A DNA stretch of 17,387 nucleotides, taken from JAVVEG01 sp032251455 (GTDB taxonomy: Bacteria > Pseudomonadota > Gammaproteobacteria > Pseudomonadales > Pseudohongiellaceae). The notes under the pieces were generated by a model that was given only the letters and a program-made list of their open reading frames with translations, ran no database searches and was not told where the DNA came from. Shown here in pieces: positions 1-7,272 of the stretch. Both the position numbers and the translations under genes were made by a program. Every line of letters starts with the position of its first letter. Position 1 is the first letter of the stretch. Location of the stretch: contig JAVVEG010000034.1 in the NCBI GenBank assembly GCA_032251455.1, forward strand, positions 1-17,387, read 5' to 3'.

Positions 1-120
1 GACTTGACCGTCACCACAAGGTTGATATTGCCTTGCCCAAGACCTTATCTCAAGTCGGTCCATTGTTTTCAGTGACCGCTTCGGAGGATAATCGCTCAAC
101 ATTGGAGGCAGACAGCACGT
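1..120. other. Upstream region of the RIO kinase gene, no gene assigned
   Basis: I see no convincing complete gene here. The region ends with a GGAGG at 104-108, about 12 nt before the kinase ATG, a rather long spacing. A minus-strand frame starting at ATG 102 stays open to the window edge (about 34 codons) and could be the start of a divergent gene. It has no good ribosome binding site and no recognisable motif. No clear sigma70 promoter is visible. Confidence 0.4.
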
Positions 121-978
121 ATGAAAACGCCGGAAAGATTACGCTCATTACTCGAGGATGGCCTTATCGATGAAGTCATCGCCCAGCTCATGAGTGGCAA
201 GGAGGCACAGGTCTATGTTGTGCGCTGCGGGGGCAAGGTGCGTTGCGCCAAGGTCTACAAGGAGGCTGGCAAACGCAGTTTTCGTCAGGCGGCCCAGTAC
301 CGGGAAGGGCGCAAGGTACGCAACAGCCGCGATGCCCGGGCCATGAACCGGCGCAGTCATTATGGCCAGAAGGAGCACGAGGAAGCCTGGCTCAACGCCG
401 AGGTGGACGCCTTGCGCCGGCTTGCAGCCGCCGGTGTCCGGGTACCGGCCACGCACGGTTTTGTCGATGGCGTGCTGCTGATGGATATGATTACCGATGC
501 TCAGGGTGATGTGGCGCCCCGTCTGAATGATATTACCCTGACGGCAGAAGAGGCCAGACGCTATCATGCCGTGCTGATGCAGGAAGTAGTCAAGATGCTC
601 TGTGCCGGCCTGATTCATGGGGATTTGTCCGAATTCAATGTGCTCATGGCGGGTGACGGGCCGGTTATCATTGATTTGCCCCAGGCTGTGAATGCAGCGG
701 GTAACAACAGTGCGGCCAGCATGCTGCTGCGAGATGTGGAAAACATGACCCGTTACTTCGGCCGCTCTGCACCGGAGTTGCTGAACACCTGGTACGGAGC
801 CGAGATCTGGGATCTGTACGAGCATGGCAAACTGCATCCCGGCGTGAGCCTTAGCGGGCACTTCACCGCGCGTGTCGAGAATGCGAATGTGGGGGAAATC
901 CTGCAGGTCATCGAGCATGCCCGGGCCGAGGCTGCCGCTGATCTTGCCCGCAGGCAGGCCGCTGAAGAGGAAGGTTGA
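121..978 (+). CDS. RIO-family atypical serine protein kinase
   Basis: This 285-residue protein is a bacterial RIO kinase, a cytoplasmic ATP-dependent Ser/Thr kinase of the atypical RIO fold. Visible motifs are the RIO nucleotide-binding loop SGKEAQVY (25-32), the lysine of CAKVYK (Lys44), the catalytic loop HGDLSEFNVL with Asp168 and Asn173, and the metal-binding IIDLPQAV with Asp185. The IDLPQAVNAAGNN stretch is typical of the proteobacterial members and replaces the DFG of ordinary kinases. Length and N-terminus (MKTPERLRSLLEDGLIDEV) fit the family, so I keep the ATG at 121. The physiological substrate is not known to me; ribosome-related roles are established for archaeal and eukaryotic RIO proteins only. 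The C-terminus is Ala/Arg/Glu-rich, and its stop lies inside a 12-bp tandem duplication. The gene appears monocistronic or co-transcribed with the flavoprotein gene 114 nt downstream. Confidence 0.93.
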   Translation: MKTPERLRSLLEDGLIDEVIAQLMSGKEAQVYVVRCGGKVRCAKVYKEAGKRSFRQAAQYREGRKVRNSRDARAMNRRSHYGQKEHEEAWLNAEVDALRRLAAAGVRVPATHGFVDGVLLMDMITDAQGDVAPRLNDITLTAEEARRYHAVLMQEVVKMLCAGLIHGDLSEFNVLMAGDGPVIIDLPQAVNAAGNNSAASMLLRDVENMTRYFGRSAPELLNTWYGAEIWDLYEHGKLHPGVSLSGHFTARVENANVGEILQVIEHARAEAAADLARRQAAEEEG

Positions 979-990
979 GAGGAAGCTTGA
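967..990 (+). repeat. 12-bp tandem duplication across the RIO kinase stop codon
   Basis: Two copies of a 12-bp unit, GAGGAAGGTTGA (967-978) and GAGGAAGCTTGA (979-990), differ at one base. A decayed third copy follows (991-1002). Because the unit is a multiple of three, the kinase has two in-frame TGA stops. The surrounding 960-1060 stretch is strongly purine-rich on the plus strand. Confidence 0.8.
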
Positions 991-1092
991 GAAGGAAGTT
1001 ATAAGAGGGGGGAGAGTTAAAAAGAACGATCAGAAGAACATGATGCGGGGGGGCATTACAGGAAGAAATCAAGTGAATGGAGCAGAAAACCC

Positions 1093-2991
1093 ATGAACAA
1101 ACGTATCACTCGCCGCGATTTTCTGAATGGCATGAGCATAGGCATCGGTGGCCTGGCCCTGCCCAATGCGTTGCTGCGGGCCCAGCAGGCCGAGTATTAC
1201 CCTCCGGCGCTAACGGGCCTGCGCGGCAGCCACGACGGCTCCTTTGAAACCGCTCATGCCCTGCGTGATGGCAGCAGTCCCCGTGCCGAGCCCACCGGTG
1301 AGAACTATGATCTGGTGGTCGTGGGCGGTGGTATCAGCGGCCTTGCTGCCGCCTGGTTCTTTCGCCAGAGCGTTGGTCTCGATGCCCGTATCCTGATACT
1401 CGACAATCACGATGATTTTGGAGGCCATGCCAAGCGCAATGAATTCACCTATCAGGGACGCAAGATCCTGGTCAACGGGGGCACGCTCAATATGGAGCAG
1501 CCCAGCCACTACAGCACGGTGGCACGCAGCCTGCTGCGCGAACTGGGCATCGATATAGCCAGGTACCAGGAACAGACTGCCGAGGCCCGGGATTTTCATC
1601 GCAACCGGGGCCTGGACGGCGCCACTTTTTTCGACCGGGAGACTTTCGGCGAAGACCGCCTGGTGGCCAAACCAGGTTATCTGTCCTGGGCCGATTTTGT
1701 CCGCAAGACACCGTTGTCAGAGCAGGCCCAGCGCGATATCACCCGTCTCTATGAGTCCGCTGATCTGCCAGACACCATGCCGGGTCTGAGTGATGAGCAG
1801 AAAAAAATGCGCCTGGCACAAATGAGCTACCGGGACTATCTGCTGGACCTGGTCGGCGTACACCCGGATGTTATTCCTTTCTTCCAGACCCGGCCACACT
1901 TCACTTTCTACATGGGGCCTGAACAGGTGCCGGCCCTGTATGCCTGGCAGCTCGAATACCCCGGTTTTCAGGGTCTGAAACTGCGGCCCAGCGCTGCCAT
2001 CAGCGCCCTGGCCCATCTGGGCGGGCCACATCATGGCCGCGAGCATGAACATGAGGAGTCCTCGGTCTATTTTCCTGATGGCAATGCCACCATCAGCCGC
2101 CTGCTGGTCCGCAGCCTCATTCCTGAAGCCCTGCCGGGCAATACCTTTGAAGACGCCATCAGCGCCAGGCTCGATTATTCCCGCCTGGACAGGGACGGCT
2201 CTGCCTCGCGCATACGGCTCAACAGCACGGTCATCAATGTGGTTCATGCCGGGGACCCGGAAACGGCCGAGCATGTGGAGGTCAGTTATGTCCAGGCGGG
2301 ACGCGCCCTGAAAGTCAATGCCGCCCACTGTGTGCTGGCCTGCTGGCACACGGTCATTCCGCATTTCTGTCCAGAGTTGTCGCCGCAGCAGAAAGAGGCG
2401 CTGGCCTATGGCATCAAGGCCCCCCGCGTATACACCAATGTGCTGTTGCGGGATTCCCGTGCCTTTGCCCGGCTGGGCGTACGCAGTATCGATGCGCCCG
2501 GTTCCTATCACAGCAGCAGCAGTTTGCAGTTTCCACTCAGTGTGGGCAGTTACCACGGGCCGCGGTCGGCAAATGACCCCATTGTACTGCGCATGCACCG
2601 CGCTCCGTGCAGCCCGGGACGTCCCCGCCGCGAGCAGTTGCTGGCCGGGCGGCTGGAATTGCTCAGCACCACGTTTGACACCTTCGAGACTCGCATCCGG
2701 GAACAACTCGACCGCATGCTGGGTGAGGGCGGTTTCGATGCCGCACGGGATATTGCCGCGATCACGGTCAATCGCTGGCCGCATGGCAATGCCTACATCT
2801 ACAGCACCCTGAGCGAGCCGGTCCACTGGGCCCTGTACCCGGCCGACGACCGGCCCTGTGTCGTTGCCCGCCAGCCCTTTGGCCGGCTCACCTTCGCCAA
2901 TTCGGATGCAGGAGCCAATCCCTTCACCGATGTTGCCATCGACGAGGCGCACCGGGCGGTGCGGGAAATACTGCTGAAACGCCTGCTTTGA
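1093..2991 (+). CDS. Tat-exported FAD-dependent oxidoreductase, spermidine dehydrogenase-like
   Basis: This 632-residue flavoprotein has an N-terminal twin-arginine signal: Arg7-Arg8 in ITRRDFLNG, then a short hydrophobic stretch IGIGGLALPNALL. It is therefore probably exported folded to the periplasm. The Rossmann FAD site is GGGISG (78-83) with an acidic residue (Asp104) after the second strand, followed by FGGHAKRNEF (109-118), typical of amine oxidase-like flavoproteins. Overall it resembles Pseudomonas spermidine dehydrogenase SpdH, which cleaves spermidine to 1,3-diaminopropane and 4-aminobutyraldehyde. That similarity is from memory, and the substrate is inferred. GGAG at 1079-1082 lies 10 nt before the ATG. 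The gene ends 4 nt from a convergent GST gene and no terminator is visible between them. A broader NAD(P)/FAD oxidoreductase function is the alternative. Confidence 0.8.
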   Translation: MNKRITRRDFLNGMSIGIGGLALPNALLRAQQAEYYPPALTGLRGSHDGSFETAHALRDGSSPRAEPTGENYDLVVVGGGISGLAAAWFFRQSVGLDARILILDNHDDFGGHAKRNEFTYQGRKILVNGGTLNMEQPSHYSTVARSLLRELGIDIARYQEQTAEARDFHRNRGLDGATFFDRETFGEDRLVAKPGYLSWADFVRKTPLSEQAQRDITRLYESADLPDTMPGLSDEQKKMRLAQMSYRDYLLDLVGVHPDVIPFFQTRPHFTFYMGPEQVPALYAWQLEYPGFQGLKLRPSAAISALAHLGGPHHGREHEHEESSVYFPDGNATISRLLVRSLIPEALPGNTFEDAISARLDYSRLDRDGSASRIRLNSTVINVVHAGDPETAEHVEVSYVQAGRALKVNAAHCVLACWHTVIPHFCPELSPQQKEALAYGIKAPRVYTNVLLRDSRAFARLGVRSIDAPGSYHSSSSLQFPLSVGSYHGPRSANDPIVLRMHRAPCSPGRPRREQLLAGRLELLSTTFDTFETRIREQLDRMLGEGGFDAARDIAAITVNRWPHGNAYIYSTLSEPVHWALYPADDRPCVVARQPFGRLTFANSDAGANPFTDVAIDEAHRAVREILLKRLL

Positions 2992-2995
2992 GCGG

Positions 2996-3667
2996 TCAGC
3001 GTATGGGTGACTTCAGTCCCAGTGCCAGGGCCTGTTCCTGCTGCCGGGCCTGGGCACGCTGATAGCCGGGGCGTGCCTGCAGACGCTGCCAGTACGCCGC
3101 AACGGCAGGCGTAAAATCCTTGTCCAGACCCAGCGCTTCCGCCAGCAACAAGGCGTAACCTACTGAAATATCGGCAATGCTGAAACCTGATGGGCATAAC
3201 ATCTCCTGGCTTGCCAAGGGACGTTCCAGCGCCCGCAGGCGGCCCAGAAACCAGCCGGTATAATCTTCAACCACCTGTGTCTGTCTGCGCTCAGGCGGTT
3301 CGAAGCGGCCATAGCGCAATAGCAGTGTTTGCGGGAAGGTCAACGTGGCCTCGCCAAAATGCAGCCAGTTCAGGAACTCACCATAGTCTGCCTGCTCTGG
3401 TTCCACGGCCAGCGCCGTGGCCTGGTAGCGACTGACCAGATACTGACAGATCGCCGCCGACTCGGTCATCATGAGTTCCCCATCCAGCAAGGCTGGCACG
3501 GTGCCCAGCGGATTGATGGTCTTGAACTCCCTGGCCAGGGCCCGGGGCGGAAAGGGCAGCATCTCCAGGCGATAGGGCAGCTGCATTTCTTCCAGTGTCC
3601 ACAAGGGGCGGAAAGAGCGAGCATCCAGACAATGATAGAGGGTCAGCAAGAGTCGGCTTCCGGGCAT
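2996..3667 (-). CDS. Glutathione S-transferase family protein
   Basis: This 223-residue protein has the two-domain GST architecture. The N-terminal thioredoxin-like domain (about 6-82) starts LLTLYHCLDARSFRPLWTLEE and contains the cis-proline motif TVPAL (Pro58) and the glutathione-contacting pair Glu69-Ser70 (MTESAAI). The alpha-helical C-terminal domain (about 95-205) has the N-capping aspartate of SIADIS (Asp166). Length matches ordinary cytosolic bacterial GSTs. The ATG at 3667 is the only good start, since a stop lies five codons upstream in the same frame, but no clear Shine-Dalgarno precedes it. The gene is divergent from the 3-hydroxyacyl-CoA dehydrogenase gene across about 100 bp and converges on the flavoprotein gene. 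Substrate is unknown; detoxification by glutathione conjugation is the family-level inference. Confidence 0.9.
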   Translation of the reverse strand: MPGSRLLLTLYHCLDARSFRPLWTLEEMQLPYRLEMLPFPPRALAREFKTINPLGTVPALLDGELMMTESAAICQYLVSRYQATALAVEPEQADYGEFLNWLHFGEATLTFPQTLLLRYGRFEPPERRQTQVVEDYTGWFLGRLRALERPLASQEMLCPSGFSIADISVGYALLLAEALGLDKDFTPAVAAYWQRLQARPGYQRAQARQQEQALALGLKSPIR

Positions 3668-3704
3668 GAGGAAAGGGTGTGGCTACCATACACAAATTAA
3701 ACCG

Positions 3705-3732
3705 TTTATTCATCCACTTGCCTTGCTAGAAT
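3705..3732 (+). promoter_or_regulatory. Possible sigma70 promoter for the hydroxyacyl-CoA dehydrogenase gene
   Basis: TAGAAT at 3727-3732 is a good -10 element. TTTATT at 3705-3710, with 16-bp spacing, is only a weak -35. It lies in the divergent intergenic region, about 35 bp before the chosen ATG. This is pattern matching only. Confidence 0.35.
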
Positions 3733-3766
3733 GTAGCTTTCGTCAATGAAGAGAAAGGAAGTGATT

Positions 3767-4633
3767 ATGACACCTGAAGACATCAAGACCCTTTGTGTAG
3801 TGGGCGCTGGCAACATGGGGCATCAGATAGCCCTGCAGGCTGCCTTGTGCGGTTATCGGGTTCTCTGCAGCGATATCAACAAGGATACGCTGGCCAAGGC
3901 CGATGCCTTTGTCGATTCGTATTTGCCGGGCCGGGTTGAAAAAGGACGCATCACCGAGGAACAGGCGCAACAGGCACGGGCCAATATCCGGTTTACCGAC
4001 AGCCTGGAAGAGGCGGCCAAGGAGGCGGACTTTGTTATCGAGGCTGCGACCGAAGTGCTTGCACTCAAGCGCCGCATCTTTGCCGACCTGGACCGGCTGG
4101 CTCCAGCCCATGCCATCCTGGCAACCAACAGCTCGGCGATTGTCAGCTCAAAAATAGCCGATGCCACCCAGCGCCAGGACAAGGTGATCAATATGCACTT
4201 TTTCAATCCGGCCCTGGTGATGAAACTGGTCGAGGTCGTAAAGGGGCCACATGTCTCCGATGAAACTGCAAGCCTCACCATGAAAGTGTGCGAGGTGCTG
4301 CAGAAGGTGCCGGTGCTATTGAAGAAGGAAGTGGACGGGTTTTTGCTGAACCGCATTTTTGCCGCCATTTCCAAGGAGGCCATGTGGTTGCTGGAGATGG
4401 GTGTGGCGGAAGTCGAGGATATCGACAAGGCCTGTGTCTATGGCGCCGGGCATCCGATGGGGCCGTTCCGCCTGAATGACCTGACCGGGCTGGATTTGAG
4501 CTACATCATGCGCATGGAAAAATTCCGCGAAACGGGTGATTTTGCCGATATGCCCAGCCCGCGTCTGGTTGAGCATTACATCCGTGGCGAGTATGGTGAG
4601 AAGACGGGCAAGGGCTGGTACGAGTATTCATAG
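3767..4633 (+). CDS. 3-hydroxyacyl-CoA (3-hydroxybutyryl-CoA) dehydrogenase
   Basis: This cytoplasmic NAD-dependent enzyme oxidises L-3-hydroxyacyl-CoA to 3-ketoacyl-CoA in beta-oxidation or short-chain acyl-CoA metabolism. Counting from the ATG at 3767 (288 residues), the NAD-binding motif is GAGNMG (13-18) with Asp36 at the end of strand 2. The catalytic set is Ser122 (NSS), His144 (MHFFNPA), Glu156 (LVEVV) and Asn195 (FLLNR). The C-terminal helical domain carries GPFRLNDLTGLDL. I choose 3767 because AAGGA (3755-3759) sits 7 nt upstream; an in-frame ATG at 3746 would add seven residues and place that site inside the gene. Length fits stand-alone FadB2/PaaH-type enzymes, not the large FadB fusion. 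The dehalogenase gene follows 26 nt later, suggesting co-transcription. Confidence 0.92.
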   Translation: MTPEDIKTLCVVGAGNMGHQIALQAALCGYRVLCSDINKDTLAKADAFVDSYLPGRVEKGRITEEQAQQARANIRFTDSLEEAAKEADFVIEAATEVLALKRRIFADLDRLAPAHAILATNSSAIVSSKIADATQRQDKVINMHFFNPALVMKLVEVVKGPHVSDETASLTMKVCEVLQKVPVLLKKEVDGFLLNRIFAAISKEAMWLLEMGVAEVEDIDKACVYGAGHPMGPFRLNDLTGLDLSYIMRMEKFRETGDFADMPSPRLVEHYIRGEYGEKTGKGWYEYS

Positions 4634-4659
4634 CCTGTTCATAACCAAAGGAGAACTGT

Positions 4660-5328
4660 ATGCCCAGCACCATCGGCTTCGACATCTATGGCACGCTGAT
4701 CAATACCGACGGGGTTGTGACGACTCTGCAGGAATTCATGGGCGCCGAAGCCGGGGTCTTCGCACAAACCTGGCGCAGCAAGCAACTGGAGTACACCTTT
4801 CGCCGAGGCTTGATGCAGAACTATCGGGATTTTGCTGTCTGCACGAGCCAGGCGCTGGACTACAGCTGCCTGGCCCATGGCCAGAGGCTCAGTGTCGAGC
4901 AGAAGAAGGAGTTGCTTGCCGTCTACCGGCGGCTACCGGCATTCGATGACGTCCAGGATGGCTTGTCGCGCCTGCAGGCACAGCAGCATCGCTTGTTCGC
5001 CTTTTCCAATGGCAGTGCGGAGGCGGTCAGGGCCTTGCTGGACAGTGCCGGTATCAGTGCTTTCTTCGCAGGCGTGGTGAGCACTGAAGACCTTCGTTCC
5101 TTCAAACCCAACCCGGCTGTCTACAGTCATTTCCTGCGGCAATCCGGCGCTTGCGGCAGCAATGCCTGGCTGGTTTCCAGTAATCCTTTTGATGTCATCG
5201 GTGCCATTTCTGCCGGCATGAAAGCGGCATGGCTCAAGCGCTCGCCCAAGGCAATCTACGATCCCTGGGAAACGGAGCCGACGCTCACCATTGGCAGTCT
5301 TGCCGAGTTGTCGGAACAGGTACTTTGA
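4660..5328 (+). CDS. Haloacid dehalogenase, type II (L-2-haloacid dehalogenase-like)
   Basis: This 222-residue HAD-superfamily hydrolase resembles L-2-haloacid dehalogenases, which convert L-2-haloalkanoates to D-2-hydroxyacids. The catalytic set known from Pseudomonas L-DEX (Asp10, Thr14, Arg41, Ser118, Lys151, Tyr157, Ser175, Asn177, Asp180) is present with a constant offset of two: Asp8 (FDIYGT), Thr12, Arg39, Ser116 (FSNGS), Lys149 (FKPNP), Tyr155, Ser173, Asn175 and Asp178 (SSNPFD). The constant offset supports a true dehalogenase-type active site rather than a generic phosphatase. AAGGAG (4648-4653) sits 6 nt before the ATG, a strong ribosome binding site. It is probably co-transcribed with the upstream dehydrogenase. 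The natural substrate is not shown by the sequence. Confidence 0.88.
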   Translation: MPSTIGFDIYGTLINTDGVVTTLQEFMGAEAGVFAQTWRSKQLEYTFRRGLMQNYRDFAVCTSQALDYSCLAHGQRLSVEQKKELLAVYRRLPAFDDVQDGLSRLQAQQHRLFAFSNGSAEAVRALLDSAGISAFFAGVVSTEDLRSFKPNPAVYSHFLRQSGACGSNAWLVSSNPFDVIGAISAGMKAAWLKRSPKAIYDPWETEPTLTIGSLAELSEQVL

Positions 5329-5368
5329 GCGCGGCCAGTAAGGCTCATCTAAACAGGCTCTTACCCCG

Positions 5369-6478
5369 TCAACCCACCGATTCCAGATAAATCTGGTAAT
5401 CCTTGCGTTCGAGACGGTAGCCGGGGTCTGTGCGCAGCAGCTCGGGCCAGCCGGTGTCGGCAAGCAGGGCGTCTGCCTGGGCCTGTTGCGCGGGGTTCAG
5501 GGTATTGAATACCTCCTGCACACGCTGCAGTTTCCAGGCGGAAAAGCTTGAGCCGGCGCGGCTGAAGGGTTCTCCCATCAGCTCGAAGCTGAAATCGGCA
5601 ATTGGCTGCTCGAATAGCTGACCCGGTGAGGCTGCGGCAGCCAACTGTGCGGTGCCCTGTTGAATGCCGCGGGCAAAACCGGCACTGGGCGGGCCGATCA
5701 GTTGCAGGTAGTCCTGCAGGGCCTCGGTAATGACCAGTTCTCCGCCCTCCGGGGCACACTGCGCCGCATGCAGATTATCCAGGTAGTAACACAGCCCGGG
5801 TGCCTCTGTTTTGAGGAACCGCTGCGCGACTCCGGGGTCACGGTACTGATGCCCGTAGTAGCCGGTAAACAGGCAGAAATCGATCAACGAGGGCCTGGGG
5901 CCCAGGGCAAAGCGGGTTCGCCCCACCAGTTTATCCAGGCTCAGTGAGGCGGCGCGGAAGAAACGGTCGACCACGGCCTGCCCCTGCGCTGAGCCTACGC
6001 CCAGGCGCGGCAGGTAGGACTGCATCCGCTGTGCCAGTTGTTCCCCCATGGCGCGGCCCTGGTCTGCGCTCAGACCGGCGCTGTCGCCGATGCGTGCCCC
6101 GAATTCGGTGATGATGAAGGCCTTCGACAGCGGGTCGTGCCAGCGTGTGTTCATGGCGGTGGATATCCACAGCTCATCCATGGTGAATTCGACCAGACGC
6201 GAGACCAGCAGCATGACCGGGTCCTCGGGCAGCACGGGGCGTTGTGGATAGCGCCGCTCCAGCTCGTCGATGATCTGCGTGGTATCCTGCAGCAGCTCAC
6301 CGTCCGGCATTTCCACCACTGGAATCATCATCTTGTGAATCACTTCCTTGATCCGGCCCTGCAACTCGCTGGCCTGATATTGCTCGACAAAGGGGATCCG
6401 CTTGTAACTGAGGCAGGCCCGGGTTTTGGCCGAATAGTAGGAGAACATGACGCCGTGGTGAATGAGAGTTTCCTGCAT
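5369..6478 (-). CDS. Glutathione S-transferase family protein with C-terminal extension
   Basis: This 369-residue protein is much longer than a usual GST (200-230 residues). The N-terminal thioredoxin-like domain (about 8-80) has FSYYSAKTRACLSYK, the cis-proline of MIPVVEM (Pro53) and the acidic/hydroxyl pair Asp65-Thr66. The helical GST C-terminal domain includes RPSLIDFCLF (Asp200). Residues about 265-369 lie beyond the GST fold and contain ADFSFELMGEPFSRA, and ERKDYQIYL near the end; I do not recognise this domain. AAGGA sits 7 nt before the ATG at 6478. It is the last gene of a minus-strand set with the TIGR02647-like and DUF2750 genes (26 nt downstream of the former). The active-site Cys/Ser/Tyr is not clear, so catalytic activity is uncertain. 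Confidence 0.82.
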   Translation of the reverse strand: MQETLIHHGVMFSYYSAKTRACLSYKRIPFVEQYQASELQGRIKEVIHKMMIPVVEMPDGELLQDTTQIIDELERRYPQRPVLPEDPVMLLVSRLVEFTMDELWISTAMNTRWHDPLSKAFIITEFGARIGDSAGLSADQGRAMGEQLAQRMQSYLPRLGVGSAQGQAVVDRFFRAASLSLDKLVGRTRFALGPRPSLIDFCLFTGYYGHQYRDPGVAQRFLKTEAPGLCYYLDNLHAAQCAPEGGELVITEALQDYLQLIGPPSAGFARGIQQGTAQLAAAASPGQLFEQPIADFSFELMGEPFSRAGSSFSAWKLQRVQEVFNTLNPAQQAQADALLADTGWPELLRTDPGYRLERKDYQIYLESVG

Positions 6479-6504
6479 GAGTTAATCCTTGTCCGCTTGC
6501 TAAG

Positions 6505-6741
6505 TCAGGCTGTGGTTAGAATGGTCAGGGTCTGATGCAATTGTTCCAGCGCTTCCCGGCCCAGTTCGGTCAGGTAGCCCCCGTCCGGCAGGGTGATCAG
6601 TCCTTTCCGATGCAGACGCAGCACGGCACTGATGCGCGACGGATCAGCCGCCTTGTGTACCTTGATGCCTTCCTGCGGGTCGATCACATTGAACAACAGC
6701 AGGGCATCCAGCTCATCGACCAGCTCAGGACTCAGATGCAT
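6505..6741 (-). CDS. TIGR02647-like small conserved protein
   Basis: This 78-residue protein begins MHLSPELVDELDALLLFN and contains EGIKVHKAADP, RLHRKGLITLPDGGYLTELG and a C-terminal LTILTTA. It matches from memory the TIGR02647 family of gammaproteobacteria, a small probably helical protein with a winged-helix-like look; its function is not established. I choose the ATG at 6741 because GGAGGT (complement of 6747-6752) lies 5 nt upstream; an in-frame ATG at 6780 would give a 91-residue form lacking such a site. The start lies inside the end of the DUF2750 gene (17-nt overlap), so translational coupling is likely. Confidence 0.82.
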   Translation of the reverse strand: MHLSPELVDELDALLLFNVIDPQEGIKVHKAADPSRISAVLRLHRKGLITLPDGGYLTELGREALEQLHQTLTILTTA

Positions 6742-7108
6742 GATCCACCTCCAGGCGTTCGGCCAGATCCTTGGGTTCAATCTCCAGACCAGTCATCTCG
6801 TTATCCCAGTTGGGCCCGGCCATGGCATTGTCCTCATGCATGCCCGGCAGCCAGTCACCCAGGAAATCAGCCAGGGTAATAGGGGCCGGGGTATAGATAT
6901 CCCATTCATCCACGCAATGAATGGCTGCATCGGCTTCATCCGACCAGAATGGGAAGACATCGGTGTCTTCGAACTCGATGGACGGGCAGACTGCCCAGCC
7001 GTCTTCTGCTTTCAAGCCCCAGACCTGACCGCTGGCGCTGACACGTTCGACAAACAGATCATAGTTTTCTTCCGGGTCCTGGCCCAGAATGCTGGAAGTA
7101 GTGGTCAT
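6725..7108 (-). CDS. DUF2750 domain-containing protein
   Basis: This acidic 127-residue protein is recognisable as DUF2750 by the string of landmarks RVSASGQVWGLK, GWAVCPS, DVFPFWSDEADA, WDIYTPAPITLADFLGDWLPGM, then GPNW and a terminal EPKDLAERL. The family is widespread in gammaproteobacteria and has no established function; no enzymatic motif, signal peptide or membrane segment is visible. I take the ATG at 7108, with AAGGA 9 nt upstream; an in-frame ATG at 7135 would add nine residues. It is the first gene of the minus-strand operon leading to the TIGR02647-like and long GST genes, and is divergent from ppnN. Confidence 0.82.
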   Translation of the reverse strand: MTTTSSILGQDPEENYDLFVERVSASGQVWGLKAEDGWAVCPSIEFEDTDVFPFWSDEADAAIHCVDEWDIYTPAPITLADFLGDWLPGMHEDNAMAGPNWDNEMTGLEIEPKDLAERLEVDHASES

Positions 7109-7186
7109 AGGCTGGTTTCCTTGCTGACGGGCCATATTGACATGGCGACGAGAATTGGCTGGACAAGCGGTTTCTGAGTTGCCCGC

Positions 7187-7207
7187 TTTGCGCTATGGTA
7201 GCGCAAA
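7187..7207. promoter_or_regulatory. Perfect inverted repeat in the divergent DUF2750/ppnN intergenic region
   Basis: TTTGCGCTA (7187-7195) and its exact complement TAGCGCAAA (7199-7207) flank a 3-bp centre, TGG. The 21-bp dyad may be an operator for one or both divergent genes, or a hairpin in the ppnN leader. It includes TATGGT (7194-7199), which could serve as a poor -10. The in-frame ATG at 7195 sits inside the stem, which argues against that start for ppnN. Confidence 0.5.
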
Positions 7208-7272
7208 CAGGTGCGGCAACGAAAAGACTTTATGCAGCCAGCACGTCAATCCGAACAGAGAATCCGAACCTC

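Noticed and set aside
3..173. Plus-strand frame open from the window edge to a stop at 171-173
   Set aside because: It overlaps the RIO kinase start by about 50 nt and has no recognisable sequence; too short to call a truncated gene.
1717..2952. 411-codon minus-strand open frame inside the flavoprotein gene
   Set aside because: It is fully antisense to a gene with clear FAD and Tat motifs, has no recognisable domain, and reflects codon bias of the real gene.
5329..5368. Possible terminator between the convergent dehalogenase and GST genes (GTAAG...CTTAC)
   Set aside because: Only five or six pairs with a long loop and no T-run; not enough for an intrinsic terminator.
7195..7272. Upstream in-frame ATG for ppnN at 7195
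   Set aside because: It lies inside the perfect dyad, has no ribosome binding site, and the added residues have no resemblance to PpnN.
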